Of a stretch of 64,000 bases of DNA, positions 9,157 through 18,828 are shown one piece after another. How positions within the stretch are numbered: position 1 is the stretch's first letter; every line of letters starts with the position of its first letter. This DNA comes from Pseudomonadota bacterium (GTDB lineage: Bacteria; Pseudomonadota; Gammaproteobacteria; Xanthomonadales; Xanthomonadaceae). The stretch is taken from the NCBI GenBank assembly GCA_018242365.1, contig JAFECB010000028.1:1-64000 (forward strand). Reading direction: 5' to 3'. Made by a program: the position numbers and the translations under genes. The notes under the pieces were generated by a model. That model was given only the letters and a program-made list of their open reading frames with translations. It ran no database searches and had not been told where the DNA came from.

Positions 9157-9681
9157 GTGCACGCACTCGACGTCGTCTTTTTGAAGCGCTTCTCGCTCCT
9201 GCTCGCCTTTCTGGCTGCCGTCGGGGTCGGGCTGATCCTGGCTGCGCACCACCTGAATGCGACGATGGCGCATCCGGCCGATCCCACCATCACGCGCAAT
9301 ACCGACAATCGCATCGCGCCGATTGGCGAGGTCTATGCCGGTGCCACCGGCGCTGCCCAGCAAGCCGCCGCCGCACAGGCCGCGCAAGCCGCCGCTGCCG
9401 CCAACGTGCCATTTGGTGGCCGCACTGACGGTGCTGAAATCTTCAACAACGGTCCCTGCACCGCCTGCCATACCGGCGGCGTGGGTGGCGCGCCGAAGCT
9501 GGATGCAACCGGGATCGGTGCACGCGTCGCTTCGCAAGGCATCGACGAGCTGATCAAGAAAGCCATCGCCGGCTTCACTGGTTCCACCGGTACCATGCCG
9601 CCGCGCGGTGGCGTGGCCGGTTTGACCGACGACCAGATCAAGGCGACGGTCGAATACATGGTGGCGCAAAGCAAGAAGTAA
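9157..9681 (+). CDS. Membrane-anchored cytochrome c5-type protein
   Basis: 174 residues from a GTG at 9157, selected because AGGGA stands eight bases upstream; TTG 9121 and GTG 9139 are in-frame alternatives. An N-terminal membrane helix (FLKRFSLLLAFLAAVGVGLILAA) anchors the protein, an Ala/Gln-rich linker follows, and the C-terminal domain carries the haem site CTACH and a distal Met in GTMPPRGG. It should shuttle electrons in the periplasm. It resembles the small cytochrome c5 proteins of Lysobacteraceae. Confidence 0.88.
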   Translation: MHALDVVFLKRFSLLLAFLAAVGVGLILAAHHLNATMAHPADPTITRNTDNRIAPIGEVYAGATGAAQQAAAAQAAQAAAAANVPFGGRTDGAEIFNNGPCTACHTGGVGGAPKLDATGIGARVASQGIDELIKKAIAGFTGSTGTMPPRGGVAGLTDDQIKATVEYMVAQSKK

Positions 9682-9790
9682 GCGCGGGCGGCAGCGCAGA
9701 ACGCGCCGTGTCTGCCGCGCATGACCCGGCGGCACATCGCGTCGCCGCAGGTTTCGAATTGTGCCGGTGGCGGTTCCTGCGGAGCCTGTG

Positions 9791-10495
9791 ATGCACGCGA
9801 TCCAACACCACCACGAGCCACACCGCAGCTCCCGCGTCGGCTGGCTGCGCGCCGCCGTACTCGGTGCCAATGACGGCCTGATTTCCACCGGCAGCCTGAT
9901 GCTGGGCATGGCGACCGCCAACGCGGCACCTGCCACCATCCTGCTGACCGGCGTGGCGGGGTTGGCCGCTGGTGCGCTGTCGATGGCGGCTGGCGAATAT
10001 GTCTCGGTGAGCTCGCAGGCCGATGCCGAGCAGGCCGACGCCCGCATCGAGGCGCGCGCGCTGCGCGAGCATCCCGAGCTGGAGTTGCAGGAACTCACCC
10101 AGATCTATGTCCAGCGCGGGCTGGAGCCGGAGCTTGCGCGGCAAGTCGCCGAGCAGCTCACCGCCCATGACGACCTGGCCACGCACCTGCGCGATGAAGT
10201 CGGTATCCACGACCTGCAGCGGGCACGCCCGGTGCAGGCGGCGCTGGCGTCGGCCGCGTCGTTCAGCGTCGGTGCCTTGCCGCCGGTGCTGCTGGCTTGG
10301 CTGTGGACCGGCCCCGGGCTGGCAACGGCACTGGTGGCCAGCACCCTGGTGTTGCTGGCCGTGCTGGGCTTCGTGGCCGAACGAGTAGCCGGTGGCGGCG
10401 GCATCAAGGGCGCGTGGCGGGTACTGCTGTGGGGCACGCTGGCGCAAGCGGCCACGGCGGTGATCGGTTACGCCTTCGACGTGACTGCCGGCTGA
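9791..10495 (+). CDS. VIT/CCC1 family (DUF125) membrane transporter
   Basis: 234 residues starting at ATG 9791 (GGAG six bases upstream; a GTG further upstream is less likely). The signature WLRAAVLGANDGLISTGSLM of the first helix and GALSMAAGEYVSVSSQ of the second are those of the vacuolar iron transporter family, followed by a charged cytoplasmic helical segment (residues 85-145) and three more membrane helices. Family members move Fe2+ or Mn2+. Bacterial members of this type usually export or sequester the metal; the substrate here is not shown by the sequence. Confidence 0.9.
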   Translation: MHAIQHHHEPHRSSRVGWLRAAVLGANDGLISTGSLMLGMATANAAPATILLTGVAGLAAGALSMAAGEYVSVSSQADAEQADARIEARALREHPELELQELTQIYVQRGLEPELARQVAEQLTAHDDLATHLRDEVGIHDLQRARPVQAALASAASFSVGALPPVLLAWLWTGPGLATALVASTLVLLAVLGFVAERVAGGGGIKGAWRVLLWGTLAQAATAVIGYAFDVTAG

Positions 10496-10536
10496 GCCGT
10501 CGCAGGATTTGCGACTGCCCTCGTTACACTGGATCG

Positions 10537-11913
10537 ATGGATCTTTCGACTTGGCTATTGATCGTGCTGCTGCTGGCCGTGCTGGTCATCCTCGGCCTAT
10601 TGCTGGCATTGCTGCTTCGTCGCCCCGATCACGGCTTGGGCGAAGTGTTGCGCGAGGAACAACGTGCCGGTCGCGGCGAGCTGCGCGCGCAGATGGACAG
10701 CTTCGCGCTGCAGCAGGGCCAGCGCAGTGACGGGTTCGGTGGCCAGTTGCAGGCGGTGGCCACGCGTACCGACCAGCGTCTGGATGAATTGACCCAGCGC
10801 ACCGACGACCGGCTGGATGCGCTGCGCACCGCGCTGGGCGAAGACGCGCGCAAGGCGCGCACAGAGCTTGCGGAGCAGCAGCAACGCCATGCCGACGCCA
10901 TCAGCCTGTCGGTTCGTGGTCTGACCGAGCGCAACGAGCAGCGCCTCGGCGAATTGCGCAGCACGCTTGAACAGCAGTTGCAGGCCCTGCAGGCCGACAA
11001 CGCCGCCAAGCTCGAACAGATGCGTGCCACCGTCGACGAGAAGCTGCACGCGACGCTGGAAACCCGGCTGACCGAGAGCTTCGGCAATGTCACCCGCATG
11101 CTGGCGCAGGTGCACCAGGGCCTGGGCGACATGAACAAGCTGGCAGCAGACGTAGGCGGCCTGCAGCGGGTGCTGACCAATGTGAAATCCCGAGGCGTGT
11201 TCGGCGAAGTGCAACTGGCGGGCCTGCTGGAACAGGTGTTCGCCCCCAACCAGTACGCCGCCAACGTGGCCACGATCCCAGGCAGCAGCGAGCGGGTGGA
11301 GTACGCGGTGCGCTTCCCCGGCGCCGCCGATGCCGGCACCGTCTGGCTGCCGATCGACGCCAAGTTCCCGCGCGAGGATTACGAGCGCCTGCTGGATGCG
11401 CAGGAGCGCGCCGACGTCGAGGCCGCGCGCGCGGCCGGCGATGCGCTGGAGCGCCGGGTGCGCGACGAGGCCAAGCGTATCCGCAGCAAATATGTCGCCG
11501 CCCCGTACACCACCGAATTTGCGGTGCTGTTCCTGCCCACCGAAGGCCTGTATGCAGAAGTGCTGCGCCGGCCCGGCCTGTTCGAAGCATTGCAGCGCGA
11601 CCAGCGCATCACCCTTGCCGGCCCGACCACCTTGCTGGCCCTGCTCACCAGCCTGCAGATCGGCTTCCGCACGGTTGCCATCGAGCAGCGCTCGGCGGAA
11701 GTCTGGCGCATCCTCGAAAAGGCCAAGACCGAGTTCGGCAAGTTCGCCGACGTGCTCGACAACGTGAAGCAGAAACTCGACCAGGCCAGCAAGCAGATCG
11801 AACAGACCGGCGTGCGCACCCGGGCGATCGAGCGCAGCCTGCGCGATGTCGAACTGCTTCCCAGCGACGCCGCACCGGACACCGGCACGCAGGGTTCGCC
11901 AGAGTTGCAGTGA
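10537..11913 (+). CDS. rmuC: DNA recombination protein RmuC
   Basis: 458 residues from ATG 10537. One N-terminal membrane helix (LLIVLLLAVLVILGLLLALLL) is followed by a long coiled coil (residues 35-190, rich in QQ, R, E) and the conserved RmuC nuclease-like domain, recognised by GVFGEVQLAGLLEQV, WLPIDAKFPREDYERL and FLPTEGLYAEVLRR. RmuC limits inversions between short repeats in E. coli; the catalytic PD-(D/E)xK-like core is probable. Stand-alone gene after the VIT transporter. Confidence 0.93.
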   Translation: MDLSTWLLIVLLLAVLVILGLLLALLLRRPDHGLGEVLREEQRAGRGELRAQMDSFALQQGQRSDGFGGQLQAVATRTDQRLDELTQRTDDRLDALRTALGEDARKARTELAEQQQRHADAISLSVRGLTERNEQRLGELRSTLEQQLQALQADNAAKLEQMRATVDEKLHATLETRLTESFGNVTRMLAQVHQGLGDMNKLAADVGGLQRVLTNVKSRGVFGEVQLAGLLEQVFAPNQYAANVATIPGSSERVEYAVRFPGAADAGTVWLPIDAKFPREDYERLLDAQERADVEAARAAGDALERRVRDEAKRIRSKYVAAPYTTEFAVLFLPTEGLYAEVLRRPGLFEALQRDQRITLAGPTTLLALLTSLQIGFRTVAIEQRSAEVWRILEKAKTEFGKFADVLDNVKQKLDQASKQIEQTGVRTRAIERSLRDVELLPSDAAPDTGTQGSPELQ

Positions 11914-12034
11914 ACAGCCGGTTACGCTTGCGATGGCCGAGCGTTGGTATTGCTGAGTGAAGGTTTCGTGTGGTTCGTGCCGTGTCGCGCCGTCGGTGGG
12001 CAACGTGTGACCTCGACCCTGATGCGCCTGTTGA

Positions 12035-12412
12035 ATGGATCAGTCGACACGCCTACGCCTGAAGCAGGATTTCGATCATTTGGACAACAATCCCTACGCC
12101 GCCACCTCCACCCAGCCGATCCCGGATGTGCGGCCACCGATGCGTTGGCGTGCCGTCATCGGAGCCGCGATCGTGGCCTTCGCTGTCCTGCCGGGGTTGG
12201 TGCTGGCGGTTTCGCTTGCCAGTGGCACAGCGGTTCCGGACTTCCTGTCCAACCTCGGCTTCCTGGGCACGCTGGCACTGACATCCGCGGTCTCGGCGCT
12301 GGCCTGCGAGCGAGCGCGGCTTGCGTTCCTGGTGCATGCCTGCCTGGCGGCTGTCCTCAACCTGCTCCTGTTTGCGCTCATCCTCGTGAGCCTGAACTAC
12401 CTCACACACTGA
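12035..12412 (+). CDS. Small membrane protein of unknown function
   Basis: Up to 125 residues with three hydrophobic helices (about residues 39-64, 72-92 and 98-121). The start is uncertain: ATG 12035 has a weak ribosome site, while TTG 12080 has AGGA ten bases upstream and would give LDNNPYAATST, an N-terminus common in small Lysobacteraceae membrane proteins. No function can be read from it. Confidence 0.65.
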   Translation: MDQSTRLRLKQDFDHLDNNPYAATSTQPIPDVRPPMRWRAVIGAAIVAFAVLPGLVLAVSLASGTAVPDFLSNLGFLGTLALTSAVSALACERARLAFLVHACLAAVLNLLLFALILVSLNYLTH

Positions 12413-12439
12413 AGCCCTGACCGCACCCCGGAGCCTGCC

Positions 12440-12790
12440 ATGAAGAACATCTGCCTGTTCGCCGTCGCGCTGTCATGCGCCACATCTTCCGCCTTTGCCG
12501 CCAAGCCCGTTTATGAAACGCATTCCTGCGACTACACCGATCTGGGCAAGGACATCACCTACTCCGGCCGCTGCCACAAGCAGGAAACCGAGATCAACGG
12601 CAATTTCGCCTACATCCTGACCTGGCCATCCGGCGGCCGGGTGACGGTGGAGTACGTCAATTCGCAAAGCGGCAACCACATCTGGAAATTGAACGGCAAG
12701 CCCGCTGCCGCCGTCGAAATTTCGCGCGAGCACTTGAAGGGTTTCTCGCTCGATTTGAACCAGCTTCTGGAGTGGCAGGATCGGCCCTGA
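12440..12790 (+). CDS. Exported protein of unknown function
   Basis: 116 residues with a signal peptide (MKNICLFAVALSCATSSAFAA) and a small mature domain containing two cysteines (HSCDYTD and GRCHKQE) that could form a disulfide in the periplasm. GGAG stands nine bases upstream of the ATG. No family recognised. Confidence 0.75.
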   Translation: MKNICLFAVALSCATSSAFAAKPVYETHSCDYTDLGKDITYSGRCHKQETEINGNFAYILTWPSGGRVTVEYVNSQSGNHIWKLNGKPAAAVEISREHLKGFSLDLNQLLEWQDRP

Positions 12791-12874
12791 TGCAATTTGC
12801 CGACCGGACGATTCCGCCTCGGGCATGATGGCGCAATCTGCGCGTCGCGCAGCGCAAGCACCCCGGGGATCCTC

Positions 12875-13183
12875 ATGGCCAAGCTCATCGTCCTGTACCG
12901 CAAACCCGCCAATCCGGACGCGTTCAACGATTACTACTTCAATATCCATGTGCCGATCGCCAAACAGATCCCCGGCATCACCGCGTATGAAGTGAGCGAA
13001 GGGCCGGTGGCAACGCCACAGGGTGACTCCTCCTGGCACCTCGTCGCCACGCTGGGCTTCGCCACGATGGATGCGCTGCAAGCCGCCTTCGCCTCCCCGG
13101 AAGGCCAGCGCGCCGCAGCCGACCTCGCCAACTTCGCCGATGGCGGTGCCGAATTGCTGATCGTCAACGAGCGCAGCATTTAG
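12875..13183 (+). CDS. EthD-family small protein
   Basis: 102 residues from ATG 12875, where homologous similarity begins (MAKLIVLYRKPANPDAFNDY). The pattern YRKPANPDAFNDYYFNIHVPIAKQIPGI is that of EthD/dimeric ferredoxin-like proteins, which carry a conserved His in the H-x-P-(I/L) position. EthD proteins often assist oxidative degradation enzymes, but many copies have no known role. The next gene, an acyl-CoA dehydrogenase on the same strand, starts 96 bp later. Confidence 0.85.
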   Translation: MAKLIVLYRKPANPDAFNDYYFNIHVPIAKQIPGITAYEVSEGPVATPQGDSSWHLVATLGFATMDALQAAFASPEGQRAAADLANFADGGAELLIVNERSI

Positions 13184-13279
13184 GATCATTCACGCAAGTG
13201 TTTGCTCCGTGTGAGCCTTGGTGCGCCGCTTGGCAGCGCCAATGGAGTAGCCTCGAAGCACACAATCGAGGCCATCGTG

Positions 13280-14902
13280 ATGCCGGATTCCTTCGCCACC
13301 CACGCCGTCGACAACCAGCCAAGGCCGTTCGGGCCTTGCGATCCATGGGCCGACGATGTCGGCCTGCGCGAGGCGGTCTTTCGCGAAGGTGGTGAAGCGT
13401 TCGCTCCGCAACTGGCCGCGTACGGCCAGATCGCCGGCACGCGATTGCTGCGGCTGGCCGATGACGCCCATCGTGATCGGCCGCGCCTCATTGCCTACGA
13501 TCCTTACGGCCGCCGACAGGATCGGGTCGAGTTCCATCCGGCTTATCACGAGGTGATGGGCTCAGCGATTGCCCACGGCGTCAGCGGATTGTCGTGGGCA
13601 CAACCACAAGCAGGCGCACATGTCGCGCGGGCGGCGCTGAGTTATCTGCACTATCAGGCCGAGCCGGGCAGCAGCTGTCCCTTGACCATGACCCACGCCG
13701 GCGCGTCGGTGCTGCGTCGCGAGCCTGCATTGAAGGAATGGTTCGACAAGGCCGCCGCACCCCATTACGACAGTCGCTTCACGCCGATCTCCAGCAAACA
13801 GGGCATCACCCTCGGCATGGGGATGACCGAGAAGCAGGGCGGCAGCGATGTGCGCGCCAATCTCACGATGGCGACCCCGCTGGGGGCTGACCGCGAGTAT
13901 TCGCTGGTGGGACACAAATGGTTCTTCTCGGCACCGATGTCCGACGGCTTTCTTGTCCTGGCGCAGGCACCGGGCGGGCTGAGTTGTTTCCTGCTGCCGC
14001 GCTGGCGGCCAGACGGCACCGTCAACGCCCTGCGCCTGCTCCGACTGAAGGACAAGCAGGGCGATTGGTCGAATGCCTCCTCCGAAGTCGAATTCGAGAA
14101 CGCCTGGGCGATGCGCGTCGGCGAGGAGGGCCGCGGCGTCGCCACCATTCTCGAAATGGTGATGCTGACCCGGCTCGACTGCATGCTCGGTTCGGCAGGC
14201 TTGATGCGGATGGCGTTGCGTCGGGTCATCCATCACGTCCACCAGCGCTGCGCTTTCGGCAAGCGCCTGATCGAGCAGCCGTTGATGCGCAGCGTGCTGG
14301 CCGACCTGGTGCTTGAGGCCGAAGCAGCCACCGCATTGTCGCTGCGCGTGGCAGGCGCGGTGGATCGCGCACCGCAGGATGCCCACGAAGCAGCCCTGGC
14401 GCGGATCGCCACCGCGATCGGCAAATACTGGATCTGCAAGCGCGCGTCCGGAGTTGCAGCTGAAGCGCAGGAATGCCTTGGCGGCATTGGCTATATCGAG
14501 GATTCCGGGATGCCGCGCCTGTTCCGGCAATCGCCCTTGAATGCGATCTGGGAGGGCTGCAGCAATATCCAATGCCTGGACGTGCTGCGTGCGCTGGCGC
14601 GCGAGCCGGAAACGGGCACGGCGCTGCGAGACGAATGCCGGAAGGCTGCCGGCATCGACGCGAATTTCGACGCGACACTGCAATTGGGCATGGCGCAACT
14701 GGAAGCCGGTTGCAGCGAAGCCGGCGCACGCGCCTTCGTCGAGCGCTTGGCACTGCTGCTGCAAGGTGCAACCTTGTTGCGCGCCGGCAATCCGTTGGCA
14801 CGCGCTTGGTGTGCAGCGCGGCTGGGGCCTGCGCGGGCGCTGGCCTATGGTGCGCTGCCTGACGGCATCGACGTGGACGCCGCACTCGCTCGGGTGGCCT
14901 GA
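13280..14902 (+). CDS. aidB: AidB-like acyl-CoA dehydrogenase
   Basis: 540 residues from ATG 13280 (GAGG eight bases upstream), practically the length of E. coli AidB (541). The acyl-CoA dehydrogenase fold is shown by [14 protein letters not shown] (FAD/substrate loop), [15 protein letters not shown], and the C-terminal [14 protein letters not shown] and [18 protein letters not shown] segments. E. coli AidB belongs to the Ada response to alkylating agents and binds DNA through its C-terminal domain; weak isovaleryl-CoA dehydrogenase activity is reported. No ada or alkB neighbour is present here, so regulation by alkylation is only inferred. Confidence 0.9.
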   Translation: MPDSFATHAVDNQPRPFGPCDPWADDVGLREAVFREGGEAFAPQLAAYGQIAGTRLLRLADDAHRDRPRLIAYDPYGRRQDRVEFHPAYHEVMGSAIAHGVSGLSWAQPQAGAHVARAALSYLHYQAEPGSSCPLTMTHAGASVLRREPALKEWFDKAAAPHYDSRFTPISSKQGITLGMGMTEKQGGSDVRANLTMATPLGADREYSLVGHKWFFSAPMSDGFLVLAQAPGGLSCFLLPRWRPDGTVNALRLLRLKDKQGDWSNASSEVEFENAWAMRVGEEGRGVATILEMVMLTRLDCMLGSAGLMRMALRRVIHHVHQRCAFGKRLIEQPLMRSVLADLVLEAEAATALSLRVAGAVDRAPQDAHEAALARIATAIGKYWICKRASGVAAEAQECLGGIGYIEDSGMPRLFRQSPLNAIWEGCSNIQCLDVLRALAREPETGTALRDECRKAAGIDANFDATLQLGMAQLEAGCSEAGARAFVERLALLLQGATLLRAGNPLARAWCAARLGPARALAYGALPDGIDVDAALARVA

Positions 14903-14985
14903 CCCTCACGATTCCAGGCTGCGCACGCACGACCAATGCGACGAACGCGCTACCATGCCCAGCCCCGCTGCACCCAGGAGCCAGC

Positions 14986-15579
14986 ATGTCCGACACTCGC
15001 CACGACGTGACCCGCGCGCAGGCCGAAGAAGCGGTGCGCACGCTGCTGAAGTGGGCGGGCGATGATCCAGCCCGCGAAGGCCTGCTCGACACCCCGAAGC
15101 GGGTGGCCAAGGCCTACGAAGACTGGTTCAGCGGCTATGCGTTGGACCCGGATGAATATCTGGCACGCACCTTCGAGGAAGTCTGCGGCTACGACGAGAT
15201 GATCGTGTTGCGCGACATCGAGTACGAAAGCCACTGCGAACACCACATGGCCCCGATCATCGGCAAAGTCCACGTCGGCTACCTGCCGGACGGCAAGGTG
15301 GTCGGGATCAGCAAGCTGGCGCGCGTGGTCGAAGCCTATGCACGGCGCTTCCAGGTGCAGGAGAAAATGACCGCACAGATTGCCAACTGCATCCAGCGCG
15401 CACTGGCCCCGCGCGGCGTCGGCGTGGTGGTGGTGGGTGCGCACGAATGCATGACCACGCGCGGCATCCACAAGCGCGGGGTGAGCATGGTGACCTCGAA
15501 GATGCTCGGCGGTTTCCGCGAGGACGCGCGTACCCGCGCCGAGTTCCTGCGGTTCATCGAGGTGGCGGCGAACCGCTAA
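14986..15579 (+). CDS. folE: GTP cyclohydrolase I, copy 1
   Basis: 197 residues. Converts GTP to 7,8-dihydroneopterin triphosphate, the first step of folate and pterin synthesis, in the cytoplasm. Zinc ligands are visible in HCEHHMAP (Cys and His) and [10 protein letters not shown] (Cys). [21 protein letters not shown] is the typical active-site segment. AGGAG stands just upstream of ATG 14986. A second copy with its own regulation context lies at 59367-60002. Confidence 0.95.
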   Translation: MSDTRHDVTRAQAEEAVRTLLKWAGDDPAREGLLDTPKRVAKAYEDWFSGYALDPDEYLARTFEEVCGYDEMIVLRDIEYESHCEHHMAPIIGKVHVGYLPDGKVVGISKLARVVEAYARRFQVQEKMTAQIANCIQRALAPRGVGVVVVGAHECMTTRGIHKRGVSMVTSKMLGGFREDARTRAEFLRFIEVAANR

Positions 15580-15587
15580 GCGCATGC

Positions 15588-15615
15588 TTGCGTTTTAATT
15601 TAATCCGGGTAATAT
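15588..15615 (+). promoter_or_regulatory. Putative sigma-70 promoter of the DUF2239 gene
   Basis: TTGCGT (15588-15593), a 16-base AT-rich spacer and TAATAT (15610-15615) stand out in otherwise GC-rich DNA, 29 bp before the ATG and directly ahead of a GGAGG ribosome site. Confidence 0.5.
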
Positions 15616-15643
15616 AGGCCTCGTTGATCAGGAGGCCTTTCCC

Positions 15644-16231
15644 ATGTTCAATCCTTCCCTGCGCTGCAGCGCCTTTTCCGGCACCAATCGGATCGCCAGC
15701 GGCGAACTGCGCCATGTGGCGATGAAAGCCAAGCAGGCGTTCGATGCCAGTCCGGAACGGCCGGTGCTGGTATTCGATGACGCCGATGCGCGCACCCTGG
15801 AGTTGCCGCTGGAGCTGCCGGCGGCCGACTTGCTTGCCTGGCTGTCGCGCCCGCAGCCGCAGGCCAGTGGTGCGCCGGAAACGCCGCGCCGCCCCGGCCG
15901 GCCGAAGCTGGGTGTGGTGCCGCGCGAAGTGACCCTGCTGCCACGCCACTGGGATTGGCTCGCGGCGCAGCCGGGTGGCGCCTCCGTGGCCCTGCGCAAG
16001 CTGGTGGACGAGGCGCGCAAGGTGAACGCGGGTGATGATCGCCGCCGCGCCGCGCAAGAAGCCAGCTATCGGTTCATCCTGGTCATGGCCGGCGACGCAC
16101 CCGGCTTCGAGGACGCCGCCCGCGCGCTGTTTGCCGGCGATGCGCAGCGTTTCGAGAGCCTGCTGCTGGCCTGGCCCGAGGACGTGCGCGAGCACGCCCT
16201 TTGGCTGGCGACGGACGCGTTCGCGGCGTGA
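15644..16231 (+). CDS. DUF2239 family protein
   Basis: 195 residues, cytoplasmic. The middle and C-terminal part (RPGRPKLGVVPREVTLLPRHWDWL, GGASVALRKLVDEARK) is characteristic of DUF2239. The central LLPRHWDWLAAQPGGAS segment is predicted helical. Function unknown. A strong GGAGG lies eight bases before the ATG, so expression should be good. Confidence 0.88.
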   Translation: MFNPSLRCSAFSGTNRIASGELRHVAMKAKQAFDASPERPVLVFDDADARTLELPLELPAADLLAWLSRPQPQASGAPETPRRPGRPKLGVVPREVTLLPRHWDWLAAQPGGASVALRKLVDEARKVNAGDDRRRAAQEASYRFILVMAGDAPGFEDAARALFAGDAQRFESLLLAWPEDVREHALWLATDAFAA

Positions 16232-16285
16232 GTGCAGCAGCGAGGCCGGGTGGATGACCGCTTGCGGTTGTCCCCGCCCTGCCAC

Positions 16286-16633
16286 TCAACCGCAACTGAT
16301 CTTCACGATCTTGCCGTCGGCATCCTTGATGAGGTTCAGCCGGTCGCCGCGATAGTCCATCGTCATCGGGTCGTTCAAGCCGAGGACGCGCACACTGGCA
16401 GCACCGGCCTTGCTGCGCGCCGCCTCGATATTGGCCGCCGTCGCCGGCTGGCCGATCAGGCTGGAGGCCGCATCGGCATTGCAGGCCTGTGCGTCGGGCT
16501 GGCTGGCGGGGGTCGAGGCCTGCGGAGTCGAGGACGGCTGTCGGGCTGCAGGCGGCGCGGCACAGGCGGCCAGCATGAGGACAGGAAGGCAAAGGAACAG
16601 GGCGCGCACAGGCGTTCTCCGATGAGGGTGCAT
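16286..16633 (-). CDS. I78-family peptidase inhibitor lipoprotein
   Basis: 115 residues from ATG 16633 (AGGA five bases upstream); the frame is open far upstream, but that part is antisense to the M61 peptidase gene. The lipobox LAACAAP gives a lipidated Cys near residue 24. After a Ser/Pro/Gln-rich linker, the domain CNADAASSLIGQPAT...VRVLGLNDPMTMDYRGDRLN...IVKISCG fits the I78 inhibitor family, including the two cysteines that bracket it. The model member is an elastase inhibitor from Aspergillus. Protection of the periplasm against secreted proteases is inferred. Confidence 0.85.
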   Translation of the reverse strand: MHPHRRTPVRALFLCLPVLMLAACAAPPAARQPSSTPQASTPASQPDAQACNADAASSLIGQPATAANIEAARSKAGAASVRVLGLNDPMTMDYRGDRLNLIKDADGKIVKISCG

Positions 16634-16741
16634 TGCATCCTGACGCATCCGCCATGAACCTCGCTTGCATGGCTTTCGGCAGAGGCGATGGCCACCGTCC
16701 GCCGAATAGGATGTCGGTTTGACCACGCTTCGGAGCCGCCG

Positions 16742-18658
16742 ATGATTCGCCAATGCCTGCTTCCGCTCGCCCTGCCGCTGTTGATGGCCGGCAGTGCCGG
16801 CGCCTATGCCCAGAACGCTTCCGGTGCGGTGCAACCGCCGCAGGACGTACCCTATCCCGGCACCATCCGGCTCGAAGTCGACGCCACCAATCTCAGCCAG
16901 CGTATCTTCAAGATCCGCGAGACCATCCCCGCCACACCCGGTGAATTGACCCTGCTGTATCCGATGTGGATCCCCGGCGGGCACACCCCGCGCGGCGCCC
17001 TCGACAAGGTCGCCGGCATCACCTTCAAGGCCAATGGCCAGAAGCTGGAATGGAAGCGCGACCCGTTGAACGTCGCCGCCTTCCACATCACCGTACCGGC
17101 GGGTGCTTCGGAGATCGTGGCCGAGTTCGACTTCCTCACCCCCACCACTGGCGCGCAGGGCCGGGTGGTGATGACGCCGAACATGCTCAACCTGCAATTC
17201 ATCTCGACTGCCCTGTATCCGGCAGGGCATTACATGCACCAGATCATGGTCGATCCGCGCGTCACCTATCCGGCCGGCTGGACCGCATTCACCGCGCTCA
17301 GCGAACAGGGCCGCACTGGCAACACGGTGAATTACGAAGACGTGCCCTTCGACATCCTGGTCGATTCGCCGGTCTATGCCGGTCGCTACACCCGCCAGAT
17401 CGATTTGACCCCCAACGGCAGCCAGCGCCCCGTGCATCTGGGCGTGGTCGCGGATGCGCCGAAATATCTGGAAGCCAAGCCGGACCAGATCGCCATCCAC
17501 AAGACCATGGTCGAGCAGGCGTTCAAACTGTTCGGTGCCCAGCATTTCGACCACTACCAGTTCCTGTTCTCGCTGTCCGACCAGATGGGCGGCAACGGTC
17601 TGGAACACCAGCGCTCCTCCGAGAACGGCACCGGCACCGACTACTTCACCGGCTGGAAGGACAAGGTGGGCTTCAGCGACCTGCTGGCGCACGAGTTCAC
17701 CCATTCGTGGAACGGCAAGTACCGCCGTCCGGCCGATCTGTGGGTGCCCAACCTCAATGTGCCGATGCAGGACAGCCTGCTGTGGGTTTACGAAGGCCAG
17801 ACCCAGTACTGGGGCAATGTGCTGGCCGCGCGCAGCGGCATGCGCCCGCTGCCGGCGTCGATCGACGCGCTGGCGCTGGTGGCCGCGACCTATGCCGAGA
17901 ACCGCCCGGGCCTGAGCTGGCGCAACGTGCAGGACACCACCAACGACCCGATCATCGCCAGCCGCGCCCCGCTCGCCTATCGCAACTACCAGATGAGCGA
18001 GGACTACTACTCCGCGGGCCAGATGATCTGGCTGGAAGCCGATGCCCTGATCCGCAGCAAGACCGGCGGCAAGAAATCACTGGATGATTTCGCCCATGCC
18101 TTCTTCGGCGTCAACGATGGCGAATGGAAGGTGCAGAACACCTACACCTTCGACGACGTGGTGGCCACCCTCAATGCGGTCTATCCGTACGACTGGAAAA
18201 CCTTCCTGCGTGACCGCCTCGACGGCCGCGTCGGCCTGACCGGCGGCATCGAGGCGTCGGGCTGGCGGTTGGTGTTCAAGGACAGCCCGAATCCCTACGC
18301 CAAGGGCAGCGCCAGCCCGCGCTGGGGCGGCGCCGACTTCGTCTATTCGCTGGGCCTGTCGATCGGCAAGGACGGCGTGATTTCCGACGTGCGCTGGGAC
18401 AGCCCGGCCTTCAATGCCGGCATCGGCAGCGGCACCACCGTGGTTGCAGTCAATGGCCAGGCCTATGCGCAGGACGTGCTGGAAGAGGCGGTCAAGGCCG
18501 CCAAGGGCACGACTACCGCGATCGAGCTGCTGGTCAAGGAATTCGACCGCTACCGCACCATCCGCATCGACTACCACGGCGGCCTGCGCTATCCGTACCT
18601 AGAGCGCATCGAGGGCAAGCCCGACTACCTGACGCCGATCCTGACCGCGCGCAAGTAA
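16742..18658 (+). CDS. M61 family glycyl aminopeptidase-like metalloprotease
   Basis: 638 residues from ATG 16742. A signal peptide (MIRQCLLPLALPLLMAGSAGAYAQ) is followed by an M61 N-terminal beta domain, the catalytic domain with HEFTHSWNGKYRRP (zinc His residues and catalytic Glu, then the conserved NGKxRRP), and a C-terminal PDZ domain starting near residue 535 (SIGKDGVISDVRWDSPAFNAGI). Members prefer N-terminal Gly or Ala residues. Periplasmic peptide processing is inferred. It ends in a strong terminator. Confidence 0.93.
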   Translation: MIRQCLLPLALPLLMAGSAGAYAQNASGAVQPPQDVPYPGTIRLEVDATNLSQRIFKIRETIPATPGELTLLYPMWIPGGHTPRGALDKVAGITFKANGQKLEWKRDPLNVAAFHITVPAGASEIVAEFDFLTPTTGAQGRVVMTPNMLNLQFISTALYPAGHYMHQIMVDPRVTYPAGWTAFTALSEQGRTGNTVNYEDVPFDILVDSPVYAGRYTRQIDLTPNGSQRPVHLGVVADAPKYLEAKPDQIAIHKTMVEQAFKLFGAQHFDHYQFLFSLSDQMGGNGLEHQRSSENGTGTDYFTGWKDKVGFSDLLAHEFTHSWNGKYRRPADLWVPNLNVPMQDSLLWVYEGQTQYWGNVLAARSGMRPLPASIDALALVAATYAENRPGLSWRNVQDTTNDPIIASRAPLAYRNYQMSEDYYSAGQMIWLEADALIRSKTGGKKSLDDFAHAFFGVNDGEWKVQNTYTFDDVVATLNAVYPYDWKTFLRDRLDGRVGLTGGIEASGWRLVFKDSPNPYAKGSASPRWGGADFVYSLGLSIGKDGVISDVRWDSPAFNAGIGSGTTVVAVNGQAYAQDVLEEAVKAAKGTTTAIELLVKEFDRYRTIRIDYHGGLRYPYLERIEGKPDYLTPILTARK

Positions 18659-18684
18659 GGTCGGATCGAATCGGATTGAACCCG

Positions 18685-18717
18685 CTGCCCCGGATCGCCT
18701 CCGGGGCAGTTTCGTTT
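18685..18717 (+). terminator. Rho-independent terminator after the M61 peptidase
   Basis: CTGCCCCGGA pairs perfectly with TCCGGGGCAG around a five-base loop and is followed by TTTCGTTT. Confidence 0.85.
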
Positions 18718-18828
18718 GGGTCGCTGCATCATCGCGCAATGCGTCGCCGCATATGCACGATGCGATCAACACACGGCGCGTGTACCCTGCCGCGTGTACC
18801 TTGCAAGGGTCGATCACGGAGTGTGTGG

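Noticed and set aside
12473..13189. A 238-codon minus-strand frame
   Set aside because: It is antisense to the exported protein and the EthD gene, both of which have recognisable features.
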